Origin: Diadophis punctatus similis | Lineage: Eukaryota; Chordata; Lepidosauria; Squamata; Dipsadidae | DNA length: 64,000 nt | NCBI GenBank assembly: GCA_023053685.1 | Contig: JALIGW010000003.1 | Span: 138,691,126-138,755,125 of the forward strand | Direction of reading: 5' to 3' | Shown here: positions 32,233 to 43,503 of the stretch, in pieces | How the letters are laid out: the number at the start of each line of letters is the position of its first letter | Position numbering within the stretch: the first letter of the stretch is position 1 | Notes under the pieces: generated by a model | What the model was told of the DNA's origin: nothing | The model's input: only the letters and a program-made list of their open reading frames with translations | Databases searched by the model: none | Program-made: the position numbers and the translations under genes

Positions 32233-33083
32233 TCATGTTACCCATCAGAGGCAGGGCTAGAAATTCATCCCTATCTTGACTGCAGGAAACAGTACAAAGT
32301 AACTGCAACTTCAGGAAGCAGTTTTATTCTGAAGATTCAAGTACACTTAAAGGCAGCGCATAGATCAGTTTCAGTATTTTAGGATAGTTATGGCTGTTGC
32401 TTTATGGGTGCTTTTTTTTAAAATCAGTCCCCCTTCCACATGGATTTTCTGGCTATATTGCAAAAGATGCAATTTTTAACATAAAATTTACCCCAAAAAA
32501 ATTCAGGAACGTTCATATGCCATTTTGTATACTGTTTAATAATATAATCCCTCTATTTGCTTATACATAAGAAGCCCTAATTTTGAGATCAATTGGCAGC
32601 CAACTGTTTAGCCATCTCTGTTTTAATAGGATTATTTTGTACTTTACAGGTTTCCCTTTCTTCCAATCAGTAGATAATACTACACAATTTGGATTTGATT
32701 TACTTTTTTATCTAGCATACCACCAAAATGAATCTCCAGCTTTGCATATATAAAGACTGTCGGGTTTTTCTTCAGTCCTCCTCTCTGCTTGCCCATTAAT
32801 CTGAAACAATCAGCAAGGGTGAGAGACAGATCTGAGTTATATAACTGTCCCTCATATTGTCAGAAAGTGGAACCAAATATTGCTTTTTTTGTCCTAGAAT
32901 CTCAGATGAAATGTGATACCTGCAGCATTTAGCAACACATTATTTGTTCAGGGATGGCTATCTCCAGATAATATTTTTGGAAACCTGGCATTATGGGAAC
33001 CTGCCTCCAAATTTTCCCCATCAAAGCAGTTCTTTGAGTAGAACACTGTGATTGACACATCTGGCCCTTGCCATTAGGTAGAA
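32233..33083. other. AT-rich non-coding stretch, nothing recognised
   Basis: No recognised family or coding motif between the SINE and the palindromic hAT element. Confidence 0.4.
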
Positions 33084-33190
33084 CAGGGGTGGCCAAACTA
33101 TGGTTCTTTGAGGACCATGCATGGCTGGCTCAGGAATTCTGGGAGTTGAAGTCCACAGGTCCTCAAAGAACCATAGTTTGGCCACCCCTG
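33084..33190. mobile_element. Near-perfect palindromic hAT MITE, 107 bp
   Basis: The perfect 8-bp duplication aggtagaa lies at 33076-33083 and 33191-33198. Arms caggggtggccaaactatgg ttctttgagga and their complement are almost identical, and the core holds attctgggagttgaagtcca. The single-stranded form would fold over its whole length. Confidence 0.92.
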
Positions 33191-33311
33191 AGGTAGAATG
33201 AGACAATTGCCTCAAGTGGCAGATACCAGAGGACGAACTATTGTGACAATCTCTCCATACCATTTCTCTGGATTTCCCTAGCATACTGTTTCCAGATACA
33301 GCAGAAAGAAG

Positions 33312-33558
33312 AGAGCCAGTTTGATGTAGTGGTTAAGGTGCTGGCTTAGAAAACGGAAGGCTGTGAGTTTTAGTCCCGCCTTAGGCATGAAAGCCAGCTG
33401 GGTAACTCTGGGGCAGTCACTATCTCTCAGCCCAACTCACCTCACAGAGTTGTTGTTTTTGGAAAAATGGGAAGAGGAAGGAATGTTAGGTATGCTTGCT
33501 GCCTTGAGCTATTTATGCAAATAATAAAAGGTGAGATATAAATAAAAAATAAATAAAA
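33312..33558 (+). mobile_element. tRNA-derived SINE (lizard ACA/MIR-like type)
   Basis: The head gagccagtttgatgtagtgg (A box) is followed by a weak B-box region (gagttttagtcccgcc), then cagtcactatctctcagccc aactcacctcacagagttgt, ttgagctatttatg and a tail of gagatataaataaaaaataa type. A second, more diverged copy lies at 45426-45660. Confidence 0.7.
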
Positions 33559-33572
33559 CCTATGCTTTAGGT

Positions 33573-33996
33573 CAGTGATGGTGAACCTATGGCACGGGTG
33601 CCACAGGTGGCACGCGGAGCCATATCTGCCGGCACGCGAGCCTTTGCCCTAGCTCAGCTCCAGCGTGCATGTGCATGCCCGCCAGCTGATTTTTGGCTCG
33701 CGCAGAGGCTCTGGGAGGGTGATTTCAGCCTCCAGAGGGTCTCTGGAGTGGCAGGGGGGAGCGTTTTTGCCCTCCCCAAGCTCCAGGAAAGCCTCTGGAG
33801 CCTGGGGAGGGCGAAAAATGGGCCTACCGGGCCCACTGGAAGTCATGAAATGGGGGAGTGGGGGGTCACACACGCATGCGCAGGGGGGTGGGGTGAGTGG
33901 GGGGCTTTGAATTATGGGTGTGGGCACGCACGTGTGTGTGATAGCGCGCACACACACTATTTCGGCACCCGAGGAAAAAAAGGTTCGCCATCACTG
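33573..33996. mobile_element. hAT MITE (CAGTGATGG family), complete
   Basis: The perfect 8-bp duplication ctttaggt lies at 33565-33572 and 33997-34004. Ends are cagtgatggtgaacctatgg and aaaaggttcgccatcactg. It is the best reference copy for the family (compare 1-239, 7112-7528, 9324-9993, 63413-63899). It lies directly behind a SINE. Frames up to 137 codons on both strands are chance. Confidence 0.92.
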
Positions 33997-34004
33997 CTTT
34001 AGGT

Positions 34005-34882
34005 AAAACATACACAATACACATTATTGACAATGGAGAAATGTTAACATTTAGTATCTCATTCCATTGCTCTGTTATCTGCAATGATACACAGTTCCAT
34101 GTAGCTACTCCAGCAATGCTTCCAAAGATGGCCAGCATATTTAATTGTGCCACTGCTTGCTACTACAACTCCAGCCGGCTTCAATCCAATAAGAGTGATC
34201 ACTGCACATTAGCGTCCCAAATACAGTAGTGTCACCACTATCATTAATACTACTCCATTCCAATTCCAGAGTGGTCTTTCCTTCCTTCTTCCTACATCTC
34301 TTGACCACCTTCCAGATCTCTTGACCACCCACAGCTCAGCCAGTTTTTTCTGAAGGTTCTGAATCTTTGTGATAGCCTTCCGGACCAAGTCCTTTTCTGT
34401 ACATGCACCAAAATTCAATCCAAAAACTTATTCTTCCACCTAACTATTCTTAACCCTCAAGTTCACTGACCACCCTTTTTGACACCATCTTGAAAAAAAG
34501 AAACAATACCATCTGTAGATACAGCAAGATAAAGTGAACAAGACCCAGTTTTTGCTCATGCCATTTACTGTATCTGACTTATCTTGTCAGTTCAAAAAAC
34601 AAATTTAGGTCTGGCAGAAAAACAACAACCACTTCTAGAATAAACTTGGACAGAATGAACTGAAAAGGGCCACCCAATCCCTAATCCCTTATGTTTAATC
34701 TATTTTTGCAGGCATATTTCTCAATTTAGGAAATTTCACACACTGATATTTTATGAAGACACAATTTCCTTTAGGAATAAGAGAACATTTAAGAAAGCTC
34801 AATGGTAGAGAAAGAGGCTTTGCAAAATGTCCCAGATTCGGTTCATGCCATTTCTAGCAAAAAGCAATGGGTTCTTAGTATA
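34005..34882. other. Non-coding stretch, nothing recognised
   Basis: No family or coding motif was recognised; the frames here are short and overlap each other. Confidence 0.4.
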
Positions 34883-34887
34883 CAGTG

Positions 34888-35113
34888 TGTTACGTACCGA
34901 CGTAAAGAGCACAGATTTGCATGACTGCTGCTGATTGGATGATCTAGCGGTGGGAGAAATAAACTGCTGTCAGTGGCCGGCTAGGCTGCAGGGATTCCTA
35001 TAAAGGAGGAATCCCTGCCACCTGGCCGGCAGTTCGTATTGCTAACAGCGAGGGGAAATAAAGATGCTGAACTGTTCCCGCATCTGTTCCTTTTTTCGTG
35101 CCTACATCTAACA
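34888..35113 (+). repeat. 5' LTR of the gypsy element
   Basis: 226 bp, tgttacgtac to atctaaca. A TATA-like ctataaagg sits inside a short palindrome (attcctataaaggaggaat), and aaataaag lies about 50 bp before the end, fitting a promoter and polyadenylation signal. Confidence 0.88.
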
Positions 35114-35219
35114 CTGGCGATGAAGGTGGGATTCTGAGAAGGACTAGAGAACAAAGGCACCTTTTGGCATCCGTGGCCATCTTAGCAGCAAGGACCGACC
35201 TGCTCTGGCCAACCTGAGG

Positions 35220-35437
35220 ATGGCTACTCAAACCTCCCCCGTACCAGCAATCTTCGATCCCAAGACAGAGGAATGGCACACCTGCATGGGCTGATTCCAC
35301 ATGTTCCTGGAAGCTAACAATTTCCAGGATTTACCCAACAATCAGAAGAGAGCCCTGTTTCTTACCTACTGTGGCACCAAAATCTACAAGATGGCACCAA
35401 AATCTACCCTTGTAGCACCAGCAGACATCAAGTCCAT
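35220..35437 (+). pseudogene. gag remnant of the gypsy element
   Basis: The start codon at 35220 opens 'MATQTSPVPAIFDPKTEEWH', then a stop codon (tga at about 35292), and continues in frame as 'FHMFLEANNFQDLPNNQKRA' and 'LFLTYCGTKIYK'. This is the N-terminal part of a gypsy Gag (capsid-like 'F..FL..N'). It is joined, out of frame, to the integrase part near 35436. The phrase caccaaaatctac is repeated just before the joint. Confidence 0.65.
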
Positions 35438-36020
35438 CTTATGGGCGACCCTGCAGACCTGGCCAAGTTGGGCATAAGGCATGCCCTCGTGTCGCCATTC
35501 AGTCCAGCGAGCAATGGTCGGGCAGAGAGAATGGTGAGACTGACCAAAGAGACGCTCACAAGAATGGGCCCAGGCAACTGGCAACAGAGAATTGACCAGT
35601 TCCTGCTGACCCAACACATTACATCCTGTGCCGCCACGGGCAGAAGCCCAGCCGAAATGCTCATGGGAAGAAAGCTGAGGTCTCAACTGGACAGGCTGCA
35701 CCCAAATTATCACCCGAGACACCTTTGGACTCGATCAGGCCCATCAGGTCACTAGAAATAGGGGATCTGGTGTTCACCCATAACTACTCGGGTGAGCCCA
35801 AGTGGGTGAGAGCCAAGATTGTGACCGTCACTGGACTGAAGTCGTACCAAGTTGAGCTTGACGACGGCCGAGTGTGGTGGAGGCACATTGATCAACTCTG
35901 CCAGAGGCTGGGGGGATCTTGGCTAAGGCAGCCAGACAACCCCCTACCGCAAACAAGCCCAGCGCAAAACAATGACCAACTCAGGTCTCTGCCCCGAAGA
36001 ACACACACAGCAGATTAATT
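35438..36020 (+). pseudogene. gypsy integrase C-terminal half, frameshifted
   Basis: Frame 35441-35755 holds 'HALVSPFSPASNGRAERMVR', the end of the integrase core with the catalytic Glu in 'NGRAE', then 'SCAATGRSPAEMLMGRKLRS'. A frameshift near 35740 moves to frame 35725-36018: 'SLEIGDLVFTHNYSGEPKWV', 'RAKIVTVTGLKSYQVELDDG', 'RVWWRHIDQL', the C-terminal DNA-binding segment. Protease, reverse transcriptase, RNase H and the first two integrase acids are missing. The frame at 36052-36417 continues the acidic, Pro-rich tail up to the second LTR. Confidence 0.82.
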
Positions 36021-36370
36021 TGAAGACAACACAGAAATTCCGGCCCTGCTTATGAGAAGACAAGAGACCCTGAATTCAAGCCCGGAGGAGGAGTGTGAAC
36101 CCCTACCTGGAGCTGCCAGAGTCCAGCGACATCACCCAGGACCAGAGAACGAGGACACCAGGCCAAAGGCCGCCACACCCAGCAGCGGGTTCCAGATAAT
36201 TCCACCAATAGATCCAGGAGCGGCAACAGGCATGATCGCCCCGACCGAGTCTTCAGTAACAACTGAATCGCGCAGACCCAGTCGGACATTATGGCGCCCC
36301 GCCTACCTGCATGACTATGTAGCCTGTCTCGATCACCGATTGGACTATCCACAAACTAAGAGGGAAGGGG

Positions 36371-36596
36371 TGTTACGTACTGACGTAAAGAGCACAGATT
36401 TGCATGGCCGTCGCTGATTGGATGATCTAGCGGTGGGAGAAATAAACTGCTGTCAGTGGCCGGCTAGGCTGCAGGGATTCCTATAAAGGAGGAATCCCTG
36501 CCACCTGGCCGGCAGTTCGGATTGCTAACAGCCAGGGGAAATAAAGGTGCTGAACTGTTCCCGCGTCTGTTCCTTCTTTCGCGTCCACATCTAACA
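36371..36596 (+). repeat. 3' LTR of the gypsy element
   Basis: 226 bp like the 5' LTR, with about 13 substitutions clustered at catgactgctgctg/catggccgtcgctg and near the right end (ttttttcgtgcctac/ttctttcgcgtccac). There is no length difference. Confidence 0.88.
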
Positions 36597-36601
36597 CAGT
36601 G

Positions 36602-36935
36602 GGAAAGATTTTTCTTTACCTAAAGCATATCACCAGTCAGTGCAGATGCACCTTTAAGTGGCAATCAGAAATAACATAACCCATATATATATAATATAAA
36701 TGTTTTGTAAATCTTAACCTATCTATTTGGTTGAACTATTAAGTTTTTAAAAATATGCTAAATATTGGTGGTTTTTAAACTACTACGTTTTAAAAATCAC
36801 GCTAAATATTGGTGATTTCCTCCCAAGTTTTGGTAGGAAATTATGATGTTAAGAGGTGCCAGGGCAACAAAATGGGATAGAGTCAACACAGATTCTATAG
36901 GCCATTGTTTACCATTTATTCTTCTGAGAACAGGT
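36602..36935. other. Non-coding stretch, nothing recognised
   Basis: AT-rich sequence. A phrase of the aaatattggtg type is repeated at about 36760 and 36803. Confidence 0.4.
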
Positions 36936-37030
36936 ATTTATTTATTTAAGAAAATTTATATGACTGCCCAGTTCACTCTCAGTGACTCCAAAGATAAAAA
37001 CCCAATATAAAAACAGTTAAAAGCAATAAC
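36936..37030 (-). mobile_element. LINE or SINE 3' end remnant (CR1/L3 type)
   Basis: tatttatttatttaagaaaa followed by tttatatgactgcccagttc is the complement of the common CR1/L3 end (gggcagccatataaat then AAAT units). No coding part is attached. Confidence 0.45.
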
Positions 37031-37106
37031 CTCCAACCACTGATTGTTAGAGGGACATTGACAGCTCAAATTGCAATAGAAAGTGACTATATCTCTTTCT
37101 CCAGAT

Positions 37107-37163
37107 TAGTGTTTCTCAACCTTGGCAACTTTTAAGACATATGGATGTCACTTCCCAGAATAG
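37107..37163. mobile_element. Half of a palindromic hAT MITE
   Basis: agtgtttctcaaccttggca followed by acttttaagacatatggatg and acttcccagaat matches the left arm of a common vertebrate hAT hairpin. The right arm is missing. Confidence 0.5.
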
Positions 37164-38469
37164 CATCCTTTAGATTCTGTGGGAGAGGAGCCTTTGAGGG
37201 ATTGAAAGCAACAACTTTACTTCTTGACCTTGTGGAAGGTTACAGGAGATTCAGGTCACCTCCTGAGGTAATAAAGACAGCGGAATGGACAGGGTTGTTT
37301 GGGGTGTGTGCAGTTTGGAGGCCTTAGGGGTGGCAATGGGAACAGGAGCTTCTGGGAAGCAAATGAATCCTATCTTCACTTTTACACCCCTTCCCAAACA
37401 GGCCAAATTTCCACTGAGGGCAATTTCAAGCCTGGGAGCATTAAGGATGGCTATGGGCATGCTTTGGTATACCCAGACATTTCTTGGCTGCCATTCCTAT
37501 CTTCAAAACAGGTCAGAATCTACTCCCACACTAGCAATTCAGTATTTGGATGAATGGCTGACAAAAATGAAGCAACCGTGCTGCCAAAATTCGGTAGTCA
37601 GGTCTTATGGTGCAAATGGAGAGGCAGGGAAGCTATGAATGGCCCCCAGATTTCAGGTTTCATATTTCTACTCTAGAACATCTGTAATAAGTGACAATCT
37701 AATTATAGGCAGAATTCATCTTCCTTATCATTGTACCAATATACTACATTGTACAGAAAGAGAGAAAAGAGTATTTATTTATAGCAATAATATACCACTC
37801 TCTTAAACAACTCCAGACAGAAGCAACCATGTTTAATTTACAACTCCATTACAATAATCAATTGCCACCCAAAATGTAGTTGCCTAGTAACTATAACATG
37901 CTTTTCAATTAAATTTATTTTCATTATTAAATACCTCCTTTAATGATATAGTAATTGAAGTATCTTAGGAACATAAGATACATGTCTAGGAGTAGTTTTG
38001 AGCAGGCTCTATGAAACCCCCTGGAAAAATAAATACTGTCAGCTTCCAATGCAAGTCATGTCTGTTTGGAGACATATCTGTGAATGGGTGGAAATTATGA
38101 CTGTTGTGAAGAATAATAGACTGGTGAGTAGAGTGGTCCTTTGAATCTCTCCAAGGAAGGAGAGGACAGGAGATTGCCCACAAGTGCTCTGAGCTGTAGT
38201 TTCTCACAAGGAGACCATAAAACAGTAGTCTTTGGTGCGTTTGCATGCCAGGAGTGAGCAAGATAGGACAATTTTGCATTCATCAGCAACAGAGCCTTTA
38301 ATAATGACACTAAGCCAGCTAAATTCACTTTCTAATCACATCAGAAATGTTTTCTTTAATCGCTTTGTGGATATTAAAGACCTTCAAAACAGCAAGCTTA
38401 ATTTGAAACCTAGTGAATTTTACTTTCTTCTTTGGGATTAAGAAATTTTAAATAGAGATTTAAGAATTT
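37164..38469. other. Non-coding stretch, nothing recognised
   Basis: Overlapping frames of 60-117 codons at 37145-37640 show no recognisable domain. No repeat signature was seen. Confidence 0.4.
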
Positions 38470-39487
38470 AAAATAATATGCTATTGGCAAAAAAGCAAAA
38501 GATGGGGTTTTGAATTAAGAAAGTTTTAAATGGACTGGGAGAACAGAGAGGTTTAAAATATTGGTTATTTTTGCTGTAAGATTTGGAGAACAAGTACATA
38601 ATTAAACAATTGTGCTTGTGTGAAACAAATGAAATGAAACTAAGCCCATTATTAGGAACTGAGATGTGATGAAGGTTGCAAGTGGACATTAAAGAGAACC
38701 AGGCAGAAGAATTAAAATGGCTAAGTCAGCAATAACTTTTTCTGATCTTAAAGAGTTTTTTGCATATCTCAAGAAACAGATTTTGATGGGTAAACTTTCA
38801 GAAGATAATGATAAAAAATTTTTATCTGACATAGACATTGTAGAATTTGAAGGCATGGAAGACAACAAAATTGAGATTATCAAAATGGGGATGCAAAAGA
38901 CAAATCAAGAAAAGAATGTGAACATGAAACAGCTATGACAAAAATCCTGGATAATGCCTTTTATGGGATTAGCAAAGTACTGTAGGCTGGTGGCAGCTTT
39001 GAAGATTCAAGTTGAATGCCAAAGATTGATGAAAGATCAAATCCTCACCACCATTGGAATTATTTAAAGGTCAACACTATGAAGAGCAATATGAAAAAAA
39101 TGTACTATTTGATCAGGGCTAAACTATTTGCTTGATATTTCTGGTAATTCATAATGGACATTTTGCTGAACCAGGACGGAAAAGATAACGATTTCTGGAT
39201 TGTATACAGATAAATGCTAGGCTCTGAGAAGAAGAGATTTTTATTATTATTATTTGTAACTTTAAAAGAGGATGAAAAGTTACTATATTAGTTTATGCTC
39301 AGTGTGATGAAGGTTGGAAGTAATTTCTTATTATTATTTCTCTTCTTTCATCTACTTTTTCTTTTCTTCTTTTTTTCTGGACCTTCTGAACATTTTTCTT
39401 TTTTTTCTAATTTGTATTAGTTTAATTTGTATTAGTCTTTACTGTCTATTAAAAAGTTTGATAAAATTATTTTTTTAAAAAAATAAG
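38470..39487 (+). mobile_element. Possible L1-type LINE remnant
   Basis: The purine-rich plus strand ends in a tail-like aaaattatttttttaaaaaa (39465-39484). One frame, 38717-38938, reads 'MAKSAITFSDLKEFFAYLKK' then 'QILMGKLSEDNDKKFLSDID', lysine- and glutamate-rich like the start of an L1 ORF1. The downstream part is similarly A-rich with no long frame. There is no target duplication and no reverse transcriptase motif, so the call is tentative. Confidence 0.35.
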
Positions 39488-40231
39488 AACCTCCCATCCC
39501 AAACTGATGACAAATCAGTGACCCAAATCAACTCCAGTTGTGCGCGTTTGTTACTGAATTTTTTTGCATTGTAGTCCATGCAAAATGAGCTACATGATCT
39601 GAGTAAGAGAAGAGAAATAATAAATATAGCAAGTAAGCAAACAAATTATCTGTCCTGTTGCTTCATTATTATAGGTAAGAAACTGAAGAATAACTATTTG
39701 GATAAAAACTCTTATTATCTATGGGGAAAATATTTTCCCCTTATTGTCAGCTTAGCTCAACTGCAGTGATATGATCAGATTAAAGGCTTTGTTTATTTAC
39801 ACATCTTCTGATTAATCCCCCCTATTTTCTGATTATTACTGACAACACGGGAGTGCACAATAACTCTAACCTGCTTAGCTCTCATGAATATAAATGTATC
39901 TGTCCATCCATCACATTTGCATTTACAAACTGTCCTTTGTACAAGGACTTAGGAATTGGGATGCAAATCAATAAAAAAAATAAAATGAGTTGGCTTTGAT
40001 TCAGTGAAAAAATGGCCTGGAGTTATTTCAGAATGTGTGCCTTAACAATAGATCACATACCCGTCATTTTGACCTGGAATAACATGGATCAAACTGAACT
40101 GCAGCGATAAATAGTGCAAACTTTCATTTATTCTTGATGTAAAAAGAAAGCCAGTTTGGAACAACAAGGAGAATCACTGTTGTGGAGATGCTTAAAAAGC
40201 TATCTTATTAACAACAGCCACCAATATGATA
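39488..40231. other. AT-rich non-coding stretch, nothing recognised
   Basis: No recognised repeat or coding motif before the Tigger-like MITE. Confidence 0.4.
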
Positions 40232-40233
40232 TA

Positions 40234-40625
40234 CAGGTAGTCCTTGACTTACAACAGTTCATTTTAATAAGTCTTCAAAGTTATAATGGCACTGAAAAAA
40301 ATTGATTTAGGACTGTTTTTCACACCTATGACCATTGCAACATCCCCAGGGTCCCGTGACTATTATTCAGATGTTTGGCAACTGGTTTTATATTTATGAT
40401 GGTTGCAGTGTCTTGGAATCATGTGATTCGCCCTTTGCGACCTTCTGACAAGCAAAGTCAATGGGGAAGCCAGATTCATTTAATAACCATGTTACTAACA
40501 TAACAACTGCAGTGACTCACTTAACAACTGTGGCAAGAAAGATTGCAAAATGGGGCAAAACTCAATGTCTCACTTAGCAACATAAATTTGGGGCTCAATT
40601 GTGGTCATAAGTTGAGGACTAGCTG
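40234..40625. mobile_element. Tigger/pogo-like MITE with TA duplication
   Basis: The ends caggtagtccttgacttaca and cataagttgaggactagctg are inverted relatives, and a TA lies on each side (40232-40233, 40626-40627). The interior is the non-coding family body (ttatgatggttgcagtgtct, ctgacaagcaaagtcaatgg, actcacttaacaactgtggc). No transposase is present. The pogo/Tigger label rests on TA plus the cag start. Confidence 0.72.
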
Positions 40626-40863
40626 TACCAGGAAGGAGGAATATTTTGAATGTAGAAAATCCAAGATTCAGCTCCCATCATTATTTCAGACTAGAAACGC
40701 TTCAGGCTATAAAAATGTATGTTAAATCCTGGACAGCTGCTGCCAGCCATGTTGACAATGTAAGGCCAGATAGAGCAACAAACTGACTCAACCTGAGGTA
40801 ACTTTCTGCGCCACTAAAATTGATGCATTTTTCCCTAAATTGATTTGAAAACAGAATGGTACT

Positions 40864-41698
40864 TGTTAGATTAGCGCGGGAAATAAGGAGCGAGACACAG
40901 GAACAGTTCAGCACCTTTATTCTCCTAGCTGAATGCCATACAAACTGCCGGCAGGCTGCAGGGAAGCCACTTTTATGGGCTTCCCTGTAACCTAGCCAGC
41001 CACTGACAGCAGTTTATTTTTCCCACTGCTAGATCAGCCAATCAGTGGCAGATATGCAAATCCGTGCTACGTACGGCCGTAGTTAACACCCCTCTCCCCT
41101 TAGTTTGTGGATAGTCCAATCGGTGATCAACGTGGCTCACGTAGTCACGCAAATATGCAGGTCTTCATACAGTCCTACTGGGCCTGCGTGATTCAGTCTC
41201 TCGTGGAGTCTCGACTGGAGCGGACATGCCTGTTGCTGCTCCGGAGCCTGCTTGTGGAATAATCTGGAACCGGCCTCTAGGCGTGGCATCTGAAGTCTCC
41301 GCGTCTTCATCCTCCAGTCTCGGGTGACTTCGCTGGCCTCCGGTGACTACAGGTAGAGGTTCGTGCTCCTCCTCCGGGCTTGAGAGTAAGTTCTCCTGGT
41401 TTCTAGTCAGTAGGGCCTGGCTCTCAGTGTGGTCGTCTGGGTTGCTTGCTCTGTATGGTCTTCGGGGCAGAGACTCGCGTTGCTCTTGTATTTGTGCCCT
41501 GCTTTCTTGTGGCTGTGCAGCCTCTGGGTGGCGAAGCCAGAAGTTTCCCAGTCTACTCCTGAGTTGGTCGATGTATCTTCTCCACACTCGACCATCGTCC
41601 AGTTTAGCCCAGTGACTGCTATAACCGTGGCCTTCACCCACTTGGGGTCAATCAGTGGTGGATATGCAAATCCATGCTACATACGGCTGTACATAACA
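40864..41698 (-). mobile_element. Second gypsy deletion derivative, minus strand
   Basis: The perfect 5-bp duplication gtact lies at 40859-40863 and 41699-41703. The left side is the complete 3' LTR (40864-41088, 225 bp), preceded on the minus strand by a purine tract (aaggggagaggggtg). The right side is only the first ~51 bp of the 5' LTR (41648-41698), joined directly to the end of pol near 41647. One deletion thus removed most of the 5' LTR, gag and nearly all of pol. Since the flanking duplication is intact, the loss happened inside the element. Confidence 0.88.
41165..41641 (-). pseudogene. gypsy integrase extreme C-terminus
   Basis: 158 codons without a stop. 'LDDGRVWRRYIDQLRSRLGN' matches 'LDDGRVWWRHIDQLCQRLGG' of the copy at 35.7-36.0 kb. 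The following 'SSPEEEHEPLPVVTGGQRSH' and 'FQIIPQAGSGAATGMSAPVE' match its acidic, Pro-rich tail. The upstream catalytic part is absent, so nothing functional is encoded. Confidence 0.8.
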
Positions 41699-41703
41699 GT
41701 ACT

Positions 41704-42264
41704 TATATGGCCGCAGACTATTTTCCCTCGAAGAGGCCAACTCTTGTGCTTTTTATGGTCTGGCTGCTGGAAACACACTACAATGAAGGTACAAGATTGT
41801 GTATATAGGTGCTCATGGGTCAAGGTACAAACAAGAAGAGCAGGTAGAAGTCAGATGAGCATTGTGTTTGCACTTGTATGCCAAGTTATCAGCACAAAAA
41901 AAATGGACAGGGAGCAGTGCATGTGGGGAAAGAGAACCAAGAGATAGAAGACTATGTATGTGGGGAAGATATGAATCATGATCAGGTAGCCTGAGATCAG
42001 TGAAGAACGTGAATTGACATAAAGAGAATACATATAAAGTCAAGTCAGTAAAACACAGGCAGTGACATTGTTTATAATGAGGTTTGGGCTGAAGTCATTC
42101 TCTGAAGCAAATTGGAGACCTTCTAGGTCAGGAGTACCGGTATAAAATGAAACTGGATGCCAAAGCTGCTTACAGCAACAGGTTCTCAAATGACTTAAGT
42201 ATCCTGCTAGCTAAGCTTATGCCTTAACTGTAGAGCCTTAATGGTTAACTGTACTGGAAGTACA
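41704..42264. other. Non-coding stretch, nothing recognised
   Basis: No repeat family or coding motif was recognised. Confidence 0.4.
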
Positions 42265-42273
42265 TATACTTAC

Positions 42274-42613
42274 TCAAAGGTGTGTTTTCAAAAGGCAAGT
42301 GGACTGTTTTTTTTTTTGAGGAAGAAGAAGTTTTGCTTCTCATCCAAGAAGCTTCATTAGTTGTATCTATCCTTCTATCACCCTTCACAACTGGTGAAGC
42401 TTCTTGAATGATAAGAGAAACTTTTCTTCTTCTTCTTCTTCTTCTTCTTCTTCTTCTTCTTCTTCTTCTTCTTCTTCTTCTTCTTCTTCTTCTTCTTCTT
42501 CTTCTTCTTCTTCTTCTTCTTCTTCCTCAAAGAAAAAAACAATCCAGTTGCCTTTTGAAAAAGAACCTTTGAGACAACTATGACCTGGAAGACTGGGAAT
42601 CGCCATAGACATT
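42274..42613. mobile_element. Penelope-like hairpin tail with a CTT microsatellite in one arm
   Basis: The 9-bp duplication tatacttac lies at 42265-42273 and 42614-42622. The left arm is tcaaaggtgtgttttcaaaa ... gaggaagaagaagttttgct tctcatccaagaagcttcat, and the right arm is the complement (gaagcttcttgaatgataag ... ccagttgccttttgaaaaag), continuing to caactatgacctggaagact. The right arm is interrupted by ~100 bp of CTT. Confidence 0.75.
42426..42525. repeat. (CTT)n microsatellite, ~33 units
   Basis: A perfect run of about 100 bp. It lies exactly where the hairpin partner has gaagaagaag, so it probably grew from that short triplet run. It opens poly-Glu and poly-Lys frames in the minus strand, which are artefacts. 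Confidence 0.95.
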
Positions 42614-42863
42614 TATACTTACAATCACTCATTTACACATGGTGAGGTGTCTTCACAAAATGCTAGGCTACTCTGCTAGGTACTCAAGTCTACTGAACAT
42701 GTCAATAGTGGAAGAGGAATCTAGCAAAGCATAGGACCTTTCCAGTATCCTCCACATCCTCCTCCATCAGCCATTCCTCCAAAGTCACTTCTGCCACTTG
42801 GGACATAATAGTGCTTCTGAGCGAGCGTCATTGTATAAATAGATGGATACACATTTGCATTTG

Positions 42864-43483
<620 letters not shown>

Positions 43484-43503
43484 TGGATACACATTTGCAT
43501 TTG

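Larger units (their letters stand above)
34888..36596 (+). mobile_element. Internally deleted Ty3/gypsy LTR retrotransposon
   Basis: Two 226-bp LTRs (34888-35113, 36371-36596) begin tgttacgtac and end atctaaca. The element is flanked by the 5-bp duplication cagtg (34883-34887, 36597-36601). A putative primer binding site (tggcgatgaaggtggga) follows the first LTR after one base, and a purine-rich tract (aagagggaaggggtg) precedes the second. Only the gag start and the integrase end remain of the ~4-5 kb expected inside. By hand count the LTRs differ at about 13 positions. The copy at 40864-41698 is the same family in the other orientation. Confidence 0.9.

Noticed and set aside
42378..42632. 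Poly-Lys and poly-Glu frames
   Set aside because: Translations of the CTT run in the Penelope-like tail.
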